Made by a program: the position numbers and the translations under genes. A stretch of DNA of 64,000 nt from Lysinibacillus pakistanensis (lineage in GTDB: Bacteria > Bacillota > Bacilli > Bacillales_A > Planococcaceae), in the NCBI GenBank assembly GCA_001312325.1, contig BBDJ01000001.1:310001-374000 (forward strand), read 5' to 3'. Below the pieces are notes generated by a model, which had not been told where the DNA came from, ran no database searches, and saw only the letters and a list, made by a program, of their open reading frames with translations. Shown here piece by piece: positions 21,069-31,414 of this stretch (positions within the stretch are counted from its first letter, which is position 1; the number at the start of each line of letters is the position of its first letter).

Positions 21069-21632
21069 TTACTTTTTAAAAACATTACCGCTTCGAATAT
21101 ATTCAATATCAGAGACCTTCATTCTACAGTTCACAACCCGTGCAGCGGCAAATAAATAATCTGATAGTCGGTTTAAATATTTTTGGACAATTGTCGGTAC
21201 ATCCTGAATTTCCTTCATGAGCGTTACCATTTGACGTTCTGCTCGACGTGCAACTGTACGGGCAATGTGTAAGGTTGCAGCGGCTGGGGCGCCTCCTGGT
21301 AAAATAAAACGCTGTAAAGGTGGTGCTTCATCTGATAAAGCATCAATTCGGGATTCCAACACTTCAATCGGCTGCTCCGTAAGCTTATAATGACGCTCCT
21401 TCATAACATTTGCTAGGTCCCCACCTGCATCAAAAAGCTCATGCTGAATCGTTTCTAAATCAATAAGAATATCCTTAAAAAGCTCGCGATCTAATTCACT
21501 TACAGCCTTGCCAATAAATGAATTTAATTCATCAATAGCTCCGTAAGTTTCCACTCGTAAGCTATCCTTGTCAACACGTCCACCAATAAGACTTGTTTTG
21601 CCTGTATCCCCTGTTTTCGTATAAAGCTTCAT
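21069..21632 (-). CDS. Cob(I)alamin adenosyltransferase, PduO type
   Basis: Transfers the adenosyl group of ATP to cob(I)alamin to make the coenzyme used by IcmF. ~187 residues, helical bundle. The N-terminal ATP-binding motif is MKLYTKTGDTGKTSLIGGR. RTVARRAERQ and the LNRLSDYLFAAAR motif follow near the C terminus. I start at 21632 because AGGAG is nine bases ahead; the ATG three codons earlier touches it. It follows the BtuD-CbiZ gene by a few bases (B. subtilis homologue yvqK). Confidence 0.92.
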   Translation of the reverse strand: MKLYTKTGDTGKTSLIGGRVDKDSLRVETYGAIDELNSFIGKAVSELDRELFKDILIDLETIQHELFDAGGDLANVMKERHYKLTEQPIEVLESRIDALSDEAPPLQRFILPGGAPAAATLHIARTVARRAERQMVTLMKEIQDVPTIVQKYLNRLSDYLFAAARVVNCRMKVSDIEYIRSGNVFKK

Positions 21633-21647
21633 CTCTCTCATCTCCTA

Positions 21648-23105
21648 TCATCCATTTTTATAATTTTTAATGGCTTGCACAGTTGTCGCAAAAACACCCT
21701 TACCAATGATCTTCCCCACCTCTGTAATGGGGCCTCCATACAGCATTTCATCACCTTTTTGTGTTGCAGCAATCAGCAAACTATCTGTAGCAGTACCTGT
21801 CGCAATGGTTCCACTTAGCTCATCGCGAATATCTTCTGACTGTAATGCCTTCGTTTTTGCTTCATTTGCCGTCATCATTGCTTGGAAAAATGCCTCTTCT
21901 GATAGACTACCATTGATAATAACCCATGTATTTATAGTACCAATATATGGTTCAATCTGTCGTTCATGTACACGAGAAACATCTACAGCATTGCCAACAC
22001 CAGCAGTAACAGCAACGAGCACACTGCCAAAGGATGCTGCATATTCATTAATTGCTACTAGTCTTGTTGGAACTGCCGTTAGCATAACAACTGTACTCGT
22101 TGAGGAAAAACTCTCCTTTTGTAAAAATGCTGCAACCTCTCGCTTGACATCATTTATGACATAATCCCCTGGAACTGAGCGATTTAAGAGGCAATTATAC
22201 CAGCCAATCCCTGGGTTATGGACAGCAGAAGAAACTGTTTTTAAAGGGAACTCAGATTGTAACTGAATAAAATGTTCAGTAACCTTAAAATTATCTTTGT
22301 TAATATACGCACGTTGCAGATGCTCACCCGATGCAGGCATCATTGTTATTTGTGGCTTTGGAATTTCAGGATGTGCATAGGTCGCTACCCTTGCCTGATA
22401 AACCTCTTCAATTTGTGAAGCCATCAATACTTCATGGGGTACCCCAAATGCACGCATTTGCCCTGACTCCATTAATAATAATTCGTCACAATAAAGAGAA
22501 GCCAAGTTCATATCATGTAACACCATAATAACGGTTAATCCGCATTCTATTGCTTCCTTCCGCACCATATCTAAAATTTGCCGCTGATGTGCAATATCTA
22601 AATGATTGGTCGGTTCATCCAGCAATAATATTTCTGCTGTCTGCGCTAAAGCCTGGGCAACAAAAACTCGTTGCTGCTCACCACCTGATAAGAATTCCAT
22701 GGGTGCCTGCTCGTAGCGTGTCACACCTGTTTGGGCCATTGCGTGTTGGACTGCTTGTTCATCAAAATCTGACCAACTGGAAAAAAAACCCGATTGATGT
22801 GGATAGCGTCCAAGAGATACTGCTTCTCGCACACTGTTTGAAAAGGCATTCGCATGTAATTGTGGAAGAACGGCCATTTTTTTTGCCAAAGCACGAGCAT
22901 TGTAAGAACTAATATTTTTGCCATCTACTTTTATAGTACCTGCCGTTGCTGGTAATATGCCACTAATCACTTTTAATAGTGTGGATTTTCCGCTACCATT
23001 TGGACCTAATATCCCCAATATTTTCCCCTTCTCCACTGAAAAACTAATATCTTTGACGATTGGTACGCCATCATAGCCACCTGATAGATGTTCAACAACG
23101 ATCAT
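21648..23105 (-). CDS. btuD: Cobalamin ABC transporter ATPase fused to adenosylcobinamide amidohydrolase (BtuD-CbiZ)
   Basis: 485 residues with two activities. Residues 1-~255 are an ABC ATPase: Walker A GPNGSGKST, signature LSGGEQQRV, Walker B ILLLDEPTNHLD. From ~270 to the end is a CbiZ domain (HNPGIGWYNCLLNR, VTAGVGNAVDVSR, TGTATDSLLIA), which removes the aminopropanol side chain from imported pseudocobamides so the ring can be remodelled. The fusion also occurs in B. subtilis YvrA. The ATG overlaps the btuC stop once the end of btuC is corrected. Confidence 0.9.
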   Translation of the reverse strand: MIVVEHLSGGYDGVPIVKDISFSVEKGKILGILGPNGSGKSTLLKVISGILPATAGTIKVDGKNISSYNARALAKKMAVLPQLHANAFSNSVREAVSLGRYPHQSGFFSSWSDFDEQAVQHAMAQTGVTRYEQAPMEFLSGGEQQRVFVAQALAQTAEILLLDEPTNHLDIAHQRQILDMVRKEAIECGLTVIMVLHDMNLASLYCDELLLMESGQMRAFGVPHEVLMASQIEEVYQARVATYAHPEIPKPQITMMPASGEHLQRAYINKDNFKVTEHFIQLQSEFPLKTVSSAVHNPGIGWYNCLLNRSVPGDYVINDVKREVAAFLQKESFSSTSTVVMLTAVPTRLVAINEYAASFGSVLVAVTAGVGNAVDVSRVHERQIEPYIGTINTWVIINGSLSEEAFFQAMMTANEAKTKALQSEDIRDELSGTIATGTATDSLLIAATQKGDEMLYGGPITEVGKIIGKGVFATTVQAIKNYKNG

Positions 23106-24105
23106 GCCCGTACCCCCTTACTTCTGCGCTGCTTATAAAAAAATATAGGAAAAGACAGGTGCCCCAATAAATGCAGTAATAACACCAATCGGTAGCTCCC
23201 TCGGCATAATAATTGTTCGTGCAATTAAATCACATATAATAAGCAATGTCGCACCATTTAAAAAGGACAATGGTAATAAATGACGGTGGTCTGAGCCCCA
23301 AATCATCCTTGTCATATGCGGTACGACTAGTCCAACGAATCCAATTGTTCCCGAAACAGCTACTGCTGCTCCTGTCAGCATGGATCCACCTACTAAAATT
23401 AAATACTTACTTCGTTTCACATTAACACCTAAGTGCTTTGCTCTTTCCTCCCCATATAACAGCACATTTAATTCCCTTCTTTGTGTCCATAGCATCAATG
23501 AACCTACAATAACAAATGGGATAATCATTTGCACAAAAGGCCAGCCTCGCATCGATACAGAACCAAGTAGCCACCCTATCACTTGCCGTAGCTCCTCGCC
23601 TGATAGGGCAATCATTAGAGAAATAAGTGAGCCTAAAAATGAACTAAAGATGACTCCTGTTAAAATTAATGTTTCCATTTTCAGTGAACGATCTACTACT
23701 CTTGCAAAGCTCATGACTGCAACCATTGTTAATACTGCTCCAAGCATACTGAAGGTTGGCAATGCATAAAGACCAACTACTGGAATTGAAAGACCAAAGA
23801 ATATCGTCATTACTGCTCCAACTGATGCACCAGAAGAAACACCTAAAGTATATGGATCTGCTAAAGGATTTTTTTAGCAAGCCCTGAAAAGCAGCTCCTG
23901 CAATGGCTAGTGAAGCTCCTACAAGCCCTGCTAGGAAAACTCGCGGCAGACGAATTTTCCAAAAAATATTGGCAGCCGTTTCATCAGCTGCTTTATTCCA
24001 CAATACTTCTAGCGGAATATGAACAGAGCCTATAGCAGCGCCACACCAGATGCTAATGATAAGAAGCGTAATGGCTGTTACATAGGCTGTGACTATTTTA
24101 CTCAC
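23102..24105 (-). CDS. btuC: Cobalamin ABC transporter permease
   Basis: FecCD/BtuC-type permease, about ten hydrophobic helices, ~333 residues. GTG start at 24105 overlaps the btuF stop by four bases (GTGA). Visible: LPRVFLAGLVGASLAIAGAA, GVIFSSFLGSLISLM, and SGTIGFVGLVVPHMTR. One extra base in the 7-T run at 23869-23875 breaks GLLKNPLADPYTLG. A second 7-base run at 23137-23143 probably truncates the C terminus: with six bases the frame reads on (YKQRRSKGVRA) and stops at 23102, overlapping the btuD start. Confidence 0.9.
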
Positions 24106-25066
24106 TTAAACGCCTCTGGGTAGATGGCTTTCGCTAACTCTTCAAGCCCCTCAGCTAAACGTGGTCCTTGACGACTTGTTGTATTCTCATCTACCTGAAC
24201 AATGGCTTTATTTTTTTACGGCATTAATTGTGTCAAAGCCAGCACGCTGTGGTAGCTTTGTTAAAATATCAGGTACATAATGATATGTCACCACGATGAC
24301 ATCTGGATTTTTTTGCAATAATTTGTTCGGAACTGATTTCATACCAATCTGCTGTATCTGCTGCAACATTTTCGGCATGAATCATATTTAACATTTCATT
24401 CATAAATGTATCTTTACCAGCTGTAAATATATGGGGTTCATCAGATGTTTCTACAAAAACTTTCTTTGGCTTCACATCCTTAATTTTTGCTAGAACCTCT
24501 TCTACTTTTGTCTTCATATCTTTAATTATTTTCTCGGCCTCAGGTAATTTCCCAGTTGCACGACCTAGCTGTTCAATTGTTGTGTAAATTTCATTAAAAT
24601 CCTTTGCATTTGTTACCACAAAAACCTTTAAACCGGCAGATTCAAGCTGTTCAATGGCCCCTGCAGAAAATGTCATACTCGAATCATGAGCAAATACGAT
24701 ATCTGGTTTTAAAGCAATAATTTGCTCAATATTATATTCCATGCCACCAACTTTTTGTTTTTCAGTTGCCTCTGCAGGATAATCATCATTATCGGTAACA
24801 CCCACTATTTCATTGTTTAAGCCAAGAGCAAATAAAATCTCTGTATTACTTGGAATAAGAGAAACTATTTTTTCAGGAGGTGACTCCAGTGTAATTTCCT
24901 TGCCAACAGCATCTGTTATCGTCATTGGGAATGTTGCTTTGTCTACTTGTGTAGTTTCTTGCTGCTCAGAAGATGCCGGCTTTTCATTTTTCGCTCCTTC
25001 TCCACAGGCAGCAAGTAAGCCAATTGCTAAAAATGCGGAAAGTCCTAATTTCCAAAATTTCTTCAT
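24102..25066 (-). CDS. btuF: Cobalamin-binding lipoprotein (substrate-binding protein)
   Basis: Captures corrinoids outside the membrane. The signal peptide ends in lipobox LLAACGEG, giving a diacylglycerol-modified Cys near residue 21. The periplasmic-binding fold starts about residue 48: PEKIVSLIPSNTEILFALGL, VGGMEYNIEQIIALKPDIV. Extra bases in 7-T runs at 24310-24316 (QIIAKNPDVIVV) and 24211-24217 (TINAVKNKAIVQVDE) split the last third. Corrected, it ends GLEELAKAIYPEAFK, overlapping btuC. First gene after the cobalamin riboswitch. Confidence 0.92.
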
Positions 25067-25185
25067 ATGAATCCTCCTAGTATATAAGTGCGTAAATTTT
25101 TACGAATTATTTTGCTGATAGATTAGTAATCGACGAACTTTATAAGTTTATCGCCCATTTTTTCAAATTTATCGACATCTTCCAT

Positions 25186-25221
25186 ACAAAACAAATACCC
25201 CTCATTCAAAGTGAGGGGTAA
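25186..25221 (-). terminator. Riboswitch-associated terminator
   Basis: 9-bp stem TACCCCTCA/TGAGGGGTA between the cobalamin aptamer and btuF, followed by TTTGTTTTG. Probably the expression platform: B12 binding would favour this hairpin. Confidence 0.75.
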
Positions 25222-25273
25222 TAATGCACAAAAATACGCAAAATCCACCACCCTATCCTCGTAGGTTGTAACG

Positions 25274-25412
25274 TGTCTCTATAAAGCAGGTCTCCTGGCT
25301 CGTGCTCCATACGTCAAGCCTTCCCGAAAAACTTTCAGTGGCGTACATTGAAAAAACTAGCACATACAGTGGCGGGACCGCATCGGAATATCACCGATTT
25401 CCCTTTTCACTT
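25274..25412 (-). promoter_or_regulatory. Cobalamin riboswitch
   Basis: On the minus strand the conserved aptamer blocks appear in order: GGGAAATCGGTGA, ATTCCGATGCGGTCCCGCCA, CTGT, then the B12 box GAGCCAGGAGACCTGC. Its position directly upstream of btuF-btuC-btuD-adenosyltransferase fits repression by adenosylcobalamin. Confidence 0.95.
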
Positions 25413-25462
25413 TACATAAGTAAAGAACCTTTATAATATTCAGTTGATTTTATTATACATGA

Positions 25463-25498
25463 AAACAAAAAAAAGTCGCCTACCATCTAGACGACTTC
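25463..25498 (-). terminator. Terminator of the MerR-ligase-dehydrogenase operon
   Basis: Stem AAGTCGTC/G.CGACTT on the minus strand with an eight-T tail, just after the acyl-CoA dehydrogenase stop at 25506. Confidence 0.85.
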
Positions 25499-25505
25499 TC
25501 CTTTA

Positions 25506-27176
25506 TTAAAGAATATCTGCAAAATATTGAACTGTTTTCATCGGTGCCCCTAGTTCTCTTAATGCCCATGTATGCTCTAAATAAATATCTGCCAGCTTTT
25601 CATATTTGCCACCGAATCTGTGAGCCCATTCCACAGCTACAACGCTTTCATACATATGCGCCATTTTTTTCTGCTACCGCTTTTGCCTCAAAAGTTTTCG
25701 TTGCTTTATCCAAAGAGCTAAACGTATCCAATGTCGATTTCAATTGCACTAATTGTTCCACTACTAATTGACTTAGAGTGCTGTTAGCTAACTTAGCTAA
25801 GCGTTCCTCCATAATACGTACAAACAACTTATGAGCTTGAAACTTATCTACTAAACGAATCAGCTCTAATGCCAGGATATTGGCAGTTCCTTCCCACACC
25901 GTAAGCACCTGTGCATCTCTTAATAAGCGAGGTGTCACAAAGTCTTCAATATAGCCATTTCCACCATGTAATTCAATCGCTTCACTTGCATATTTCACCG
26001 CCTGCTCGGCTGTTTCCTTTTTCATAATGGCTATATTTAAACGATTCATCATCATATCCTCATGATTGCCCTGACCACTTGTCACTTTATCATACAGCTG
26101 AATAAGATCAAAAACTGTTGCTACTTCTACATGAAGCTTTGCCGCAAATTTTCCTAGTGTATCCTGAATCATTGGATATTGCGTTAAAGGCTTACCAAAA
26201 GCATAACGATTTGTCACATAGTGCTTTGCCTCTAAAAAGCCACGTCGCATAATACCTAAAGAAGCTACGGCATTGCAAATTCTTGATAGATTAAGTGCCT
26301 CTAGCATATAATAAATTCCTTTATTCGGCTCACCTACAATATAGGCAAGTGCACCATCAAATTCTACCTCACCAGAGGGAACTGCCTTCACGCCAAGCTT
26401 ATCCTTTAAGCGACGAATACGAAGGTTATTCATAGTACCATCCTCCGCTCGCCATGGAACTGCAAATAATGTTAGCCCTTTAGAGCCGGCAGAAGCTCCT
26501 TGGAGTCGCGCCAGTACCATTGCTACACCGCACATGCCTACATTGGATGCAAAATATTTTTCACCATATAAACGGAACTGCTCGCCTTCCTGTCTTGCCT
26601 CTACAGCATTTGCCCCAACATCCGAGCCACCTTGTCGTTCTGTTAAAAAGGTTGCTCCCTCATAGAGCTCAGTATCACCTGTTGCACAAACATGTGGTAA
26701 AAACCGTTCCTTTACCTCATTATTCGCATAGTGATCGAGTAAATAAGCTGTAGCCATTGTTAATGTAACAGGACAATAAAAGCCCGGCTCAGCATGGGAT
26801 AGTAAATACCCTTGGGCAAAGCTATATACATAATTACCCTTTCTTCCTAGTTGCGGAATTTTCTTATGCACATAGCCCACAATCCCTGTATTATACGTCT
26901 CTTCTATTGTTTTTTTTGTAGCCATCATTGACCCAAATTTCTGATATTTCTTCACCGTAAGCATTATAACGTTCTAATCGAGGCTCGCCCTCTCTATCTG
27001 TATGCTTCGCTCTCCTATCAATATCTCCAGCACAAAGCTCTCCAAAATCTGTTAGCTCACGTGTTGCATATTCCGCAAATTCTTTATCAAGCATTATTTC
27101 TAAAATACTATGGAGCGTATCATTATCTTTAAAAAAAGTTCGTTGTTTTCATTTCTTCCTGCTGTAACACCTTCAT
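25506..27176 (-). CDS. Acyl-CoA dehydrogenase of the long (~556 residue) AidB/FadE-like type
   Basis: Larger FAD-dependent acyl-CoA dehydrogenase. Visible: ALGYLLSH-like N-terminal helices, GATFLTERQGGSDVGAN (FAD/adenine region), YFASNVG, and HGGNGYIEDFVTPRLLRDAQVLTVWEGTANI cut by the usual family pattern WEGTANI. ATG at 27176 (MKVLQQEEMKT) follows GAGGTGAG two bases after the ligase stop; a second ATG at 27152 is possible. Extra bases at 27131 (TTNFFKDND), 26910 (GYKKTIEETYN) and 25664 (AEKMAHMYESVVAVEWA) split it. Co-transcribed with the ligase and MerR genes. Confidence 0.88.
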
Positions 27177-27178
27177 AA

Positions 27179-28682
27179 TTATCTCACCTCTTGTCCCTTC
27201 AATGATTGTTTTAATATTTTGCCCGATGCATTCCGCGGAAGCGCTTCCACTTGCTCAAAAATTCGCGGAATTTTAAATTTAGCGAGATGCTGCTCCAAAT
27301 AATGTTGAAGAGCCTTGTCATCAATTTCTGTTTTGGCAGCATAAACAGCCTTTACTGTTTCACCCCACTGTGGATGAGGTACACCGATAACCGCTACCTC
27401 AAAAATCCCCTCAAAGCTTACAATACAATCTTCAATTTCCTTTGGATAAATATTGACACCACCAGATATAATCACATCCTTCTTGCGATCAACAATCCAT
27501 ATATACCCGTCTTCATCCACACGAGCTAAATCACCAGTTTTTAACCAGCCTTTTATAAATGCAGCCTTCGTCGCAATGTCGTCCTTGTAGTAGCCTAGCA
27601 TATTGCCCTCTCCAAATAGCACAATTTCACCTACCTCACCAGCACGCACACCCTCTCCATCCTCATTAATAATACGTAGCTCCGTTCCAAGAGGTGCACG
27701 TTGTCCTATACTTCCTGCCTTTGTCTTATGTTCCTCACCAAATAATAATGAGCCGCTTGGACCAGCCTCCGTTAATCCATAAACACATGTTAGATGATTT
27801 GTACGGAAAGCTTTTTGTATATAAATGATTTCATTTTGTGATAATGGTGCACCACCATATACCCACCACTTCATAGAGGATAAATCAGCGGTTTGCAATC
27901 TCAGCATTTGAGCTGTTAACAAATAGGCAACTGGCGCGCCAAAAAAAATGCGTTGTCTTCTCCTGTTCAATTGAATCCAAGAACAAATCAGGTGTAAATG
28001 TTGAGGTTAATACATGTGTCGAACCAACAAGCATTCCCGCCATTAAAAATAAATGCAATGGAGCTGAATGCGTTAACGGCATCATTAGAAGGATGCGGCT
28101 TTCGGGCTTTACCTCCATCTCGACAGCAATCATTTGTGCTACGGTTAAAATATTACGATAGCTAAATAACACGCCTTTTGGTTTTCCTGTTGTCCCTGAG
28201 GTATATAAAATTGTCGAAGCATCATCCTCATTGAGCTGACAATCAATTGTTTGTGAGCTGGCACTTTGAATTAATGCTTCAAAGCTTAACCAACCAGATA
28301 TCTCTTGACCCGTTTTAATTTTCATTGGTATGATCGAAATATTTTCGACTGCATGAAAAATAGCTTCATGTACAAGAATTGCTGTAGCCTCTGCATGCTG
28401 TGCCACATACTCTACCTCTTGTAAGGTAAATTTCGCATTGACTGGAACAACAATTGCCCCAATACGTTGAATCGCAAAATAGCTAACAACAAACTCTACA
28501 ACATTTGGCATAAAAATGATGACCTTATCTCCTTGCTGAACACCCCTCTCAAGCAAAGCATGACTAAGTTTTGTCACTTGCTCATCTAAATCGCGATAGG
28601 TCACTCGTTGACCATGACAAATCACCGCTTCAGCTGTTGGATACTTTCGGGCATTCCGTGCTAATAAATTTGAACTATTCAC
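27179..28682 (-). CDS. Acyl-CoA ligase (AMP-forming)
   Basis: Activates a fatty or branched-chain acid to its CoA thioester through an acyl-adenylate, ~500 residues. AMP-binding motif YTSGTTGKPKG, then YGLTEAGP, LKTGDLARVDEDGY, DRKKDVIISGG, and the C-terminal Lys in NASGKILKQ. GTG start at 28682 overlaps the MerR reading frame by eight bases. One extra base in the 8-A run at 27941-27948 breaks THFFGAPVAYLL. The neighbouring dehydrogenase and LiuR-like operator suggest a branched-chain or medium-chain acid substrate (inference). Confidence 0.9.
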
Positions 28683-29066
28683 CGTGCATCTCTCCCTTTA
28701 AAATCGCTAATTTTTCACTAAACTTGTCATGTAATTGCTGTAATTCCATCTTCATTTGTACAAGCTCTGTTATTTTACTATCAATTTCTTGTATTTTTTT
28801 GTTCCCCATATTCGACTGTTCGCTCTAATTGCTGAATCCCCGTACGATCAAAATCAAATAGCAGAACCATCTCCTTGATTTCCTCAAGGGAAAATCCATA
28901 ACGCTTTCCTCGAAAAATAAGTTTAAGCTTGGCTAACTCTTTTTTTTGAAAAGGTTCGCTGATTAGTAGATGAACGACTAGGATGAAGAAGCCCAAGCTC
29001 CTCATAATAGCGTATGGTTCGTGTAGAGACATTAAACTCCTTTGCCACTTCTTGAATCGTCTTCAT
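28675..29066 (-). CDS. MerR-family regulator of an acyl-CoA degradation operon
   Basis: ~129 residues. N-terminal winged HTH MKTIQEVAKEFNVSTRTIRYYEELGLL, then the GFSLEEIKEMV helix and a C-terminal coiled coil; no metal-binding Cys cluster is seen. ATG at 29066 behind GAGGGGGAGAAG. Extra bases in runs at 28940 (FSKKELAKLKLI) and 28794 (GEQKIQEIDSKITEL) break the frame. Corrected, the stop at 28675 lies inside the ligase start region. It resembles LiuR-type MerR regulators of fatty and branched-chain acid catabolism. Confidence 0.85.
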
Positions 29067-29090
29067 CTTCTCCCCCTCTCAATTTCCATC

Positions 29091-29121
29091 AGTATACCAT
29101 TGACGTTAACGTAAACTTCAA
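29091..29121 (-). promoter_or_regulatory. MerR-type promoter with LiuR-like operator
   Basis: On the minus strand: -35 TTGAAG (29121-29116), a 19-bp spacer, -10 TATACT (29096-29091). A 19-bp spacer is the hallmark of MerR-activated promoters. Most of the spacer is the palindrome TTTACGTTAACGTCAA (29100-29115), close to the published LiuR-type consensus. It would drive the MerR-ligase-dehydrogenase operon. Confidence 0.8.
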
Positions 29122-29185
29122 CAGAATTTTCGTAATTAACAGAAAAATTAACACTTAAAGCAGTTGAATAAAACCATTTGCAGAG

Positions 29186-29256
29186 TCTATCTGTCACTTT
29201 GCTGCTTCTATCCGCCTATTTCTACTTTCTATCCGTCACTTTGACCCTTCCATCCA
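29186..29256. repeat. Three and a half 21-bp units, second array
   Basis: Units begin TCTATC at 29186, 29207 and 29228, each 21 bp, with a decayed fourth (TCCATC) at 29249. The core is TCTATCCGTCACTTTG. It lies between merR and the argS terminator, at the 3' side of argS. No coding potential. Confidence 0.75.
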
Positions 29257-29265
29257 TCCAAGCCA

Positions 29266-29302
29266 CAAAAAAAACCCCCCAACACAATATCATGCTAGGG
29301 GG
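29266..29302 (-). terminator. argS terminator
   Basis: CCCCC and GGGGG arms around an AT-rich loop, followed by eight T on the minus strand, directly after argS. Confidence 0.85.
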
Positions 29303-29312
29303 AAAAACTTTA

Positions 29313-30982
29313 TTACATTTTTTTCTGGAGCCGATACTCCGATTAAGCGTAATGCGTTTGCAATTGTTGTGCGCACAGCAGTAATAAGGGCCAAACGTGC
29401 TTCTGTTTGTTCTTTATTTGAAGCATCTAACACTTTTTCAGCGTTATAGAAGCTATGGAAAGCTGCTGCTGTTTCTTGAATATAGTTTGCGATGCGATGT
29501 GGGGTGCGGTGCTTCGCTGCTTCAGCTACCACTTTCGGGAAATCGCCCACTTTTTTTCAATAAATCAATCTCTTTTTCAGCCGTTAACAGCGTTAAATGA
29601 TCTGTTGTTGCAGCAAAGCCTTGCTCATTAGCTGAACGTAAAATCGATGAAATACGTGCATGCGCGTATTGTGCATAATACACTGGGTTTTCATTTGATT
29701 GAGAAACAGCTAGGTCAAGGTCAAAGTCCATATGAGAATCGCCTGCAGTTTTAACGAAGAAATAACGAACTGCATCTAAGCCAACCTCTTCAACTAGTTC
29801 ACGCATTGTCACAGCGTTCCCTGTACGTTTTGACATTTTAAATTTTTCGCCATTTTTATAAAGCTGTACCATCTGGATAACTTCAACCTCAAGCGTATCA
29901 TGGTCATAGCCAAGTGCTTGAATAGCTGCTTTCATACGTGGAATATAGCCGTGGTGGTCAGCTCCCCAAATATTGATTAATTTATCGAAGCCACGAACAA
30001 TTTTGTCCTCATGGTAGGCAATATCTGGCGTTAAATATGTGAATGAACCATCATTTTTAATTAATACACGGTCCTTATCGTCACCAAATGTTGTAGAGCG
30101 GAACCATGTAGCACCGTCTTCTTCAAATACATGACCATTAGCCTTTAATTTATCTAACGCAACTTCAATTTTACCGTTTTCATATAACGAAGTTTCAGAA
30201 TACCAAACATCAAAGTTTACACGGAAGTTGGCAAGGTCTGTTTTCAGTTTATCTAATTCTAAAGCTAAACCATGCTGGCGGAAGAAAGCAAATCGTTCCT
30301 CGTCTGATTTGGATAAAATAGTATTACCATGCTCACCAGCAAGTTTACCAGCGATTTCAATGATATCTGCACCATGGTAGCCATCCTCAGGCATCTCTGC
30401 TTCTAGACCTAAAGCTTGCTTATAACGAGCTTCTAGTGAATAGGCTAAATTATTAATTTGGTTACCTGCATCATTAATATAATACTCACGAGATACATTA
30501 TAACCTGCCATATCTAATACATTACATAAAGAGTCTCCTACAGAAGCTCCACGTGCATGTCCTAAATGAAGGTCACCAGTTGGATTTGCAGATACAAACT
30601 CAACCTGGATTTTTTCTCCTGTGCCAGCATTTGAACGACCATAATCAGCCCCTTGCTCAAGCACTGCCTTCACAACACCCGTTAAGAAATCCTTACGCAC
30701 TGTGATATTAATAAAGCCTGGACCAGCAATATCAATTTTCTCGATATCTGTTCCAGCAGTTTCAAGATTTTCTAAAATAGCTTCAGCAATTGAACGGGGT
30801 GGTTTTTTTGCCAATTTCGTTAATTGCATTGCAATATTAGTAGCATAATCCCCATTTGACTTATCCTTCGGTGTTTCAAGGTGAATACTTAAATCTGTCC
30901 CAGCCTCAACTAAGCCAGCTTTTTCAACAGCCTGCGCAATTGCCGTCTTAATGGCCTGTTGTACTTGTTCTACTGCGTTCAT
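29313..30982 (-). CDS. argS: Arginyl-tRNA synthetase
   Basis: Charges tRNA-Arg. Class I signature [12 protein letters not shown] (HIGH) near residue 130 and [10 protein letters not shown] (KMSKS). ~556 residues. ATG at 30982 follows GGAGG by seven bases and overlaps the ywiB stop by one base. Extra bases in the 7-T runs at 29551-29557 ([13 protein letters not shown]) and 29318-29324 break it. With the latter corrected it ends GVSAPEKM, the usual ArgS C terminus, at 29313. A single-copy essential gene with two faults is the clearest sign that the frameshifts are artefacts. Confidence 0.95.
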
Positions 30983-31414
30983 CACTGTACCTCCGTAAAT
31001 GTAATATCTAATGTATAGTTGCCAACGGATTGCCCACCCATTAGTAGATCATACTGTACATGGAATTCTCCGCTTACTGCCTGTTTTATATACGTCATTT
31101 TTTTTCGTGTGGATGACGAGTGGCATTGAACCAAATTCACTTTCATAATGACCTATTTGTTGTTCAATTATGTTAAGTGGTAGTCGCATTTTTACTGCTC
31201 CAGTACGCATAATTAATGCCTGTTCATTACCTAGCTTCATAGTTGTGCGGATGGTTTTATCCTCCTGCACCTCTTCATATTTCAAATAGATGCTTCCTGC
31301 TTTTTCAAGTAGCTGCCCTGTCAGCCACATTTCATAACTTTCAGACTCCCCATCAATAGGCCGAATCGTAGAAATGAGCTTAATGTTCACCTGCGATCTT
31401 ACTTCGTTCGCCAT
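30982..31414 (-). CDS. ywiB: DUF1934 beta-barrel protein YwiB
   Basis: ~143 residues, small lipocalin-like beta-barrel family of unknown function, always found before argS in Bacillus. Typical features: alternating strands ([24 protein letters not shown] cut short here), [16 protein letters not shown], and [19 protein letters not shown]. One extra base in the 8-T run at 31098-31105 hides the C-terminal part [20 protein letters not shown]...ITFTEVQ. Translationally coupled to argS (TGATG). Confidence 0.85.
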
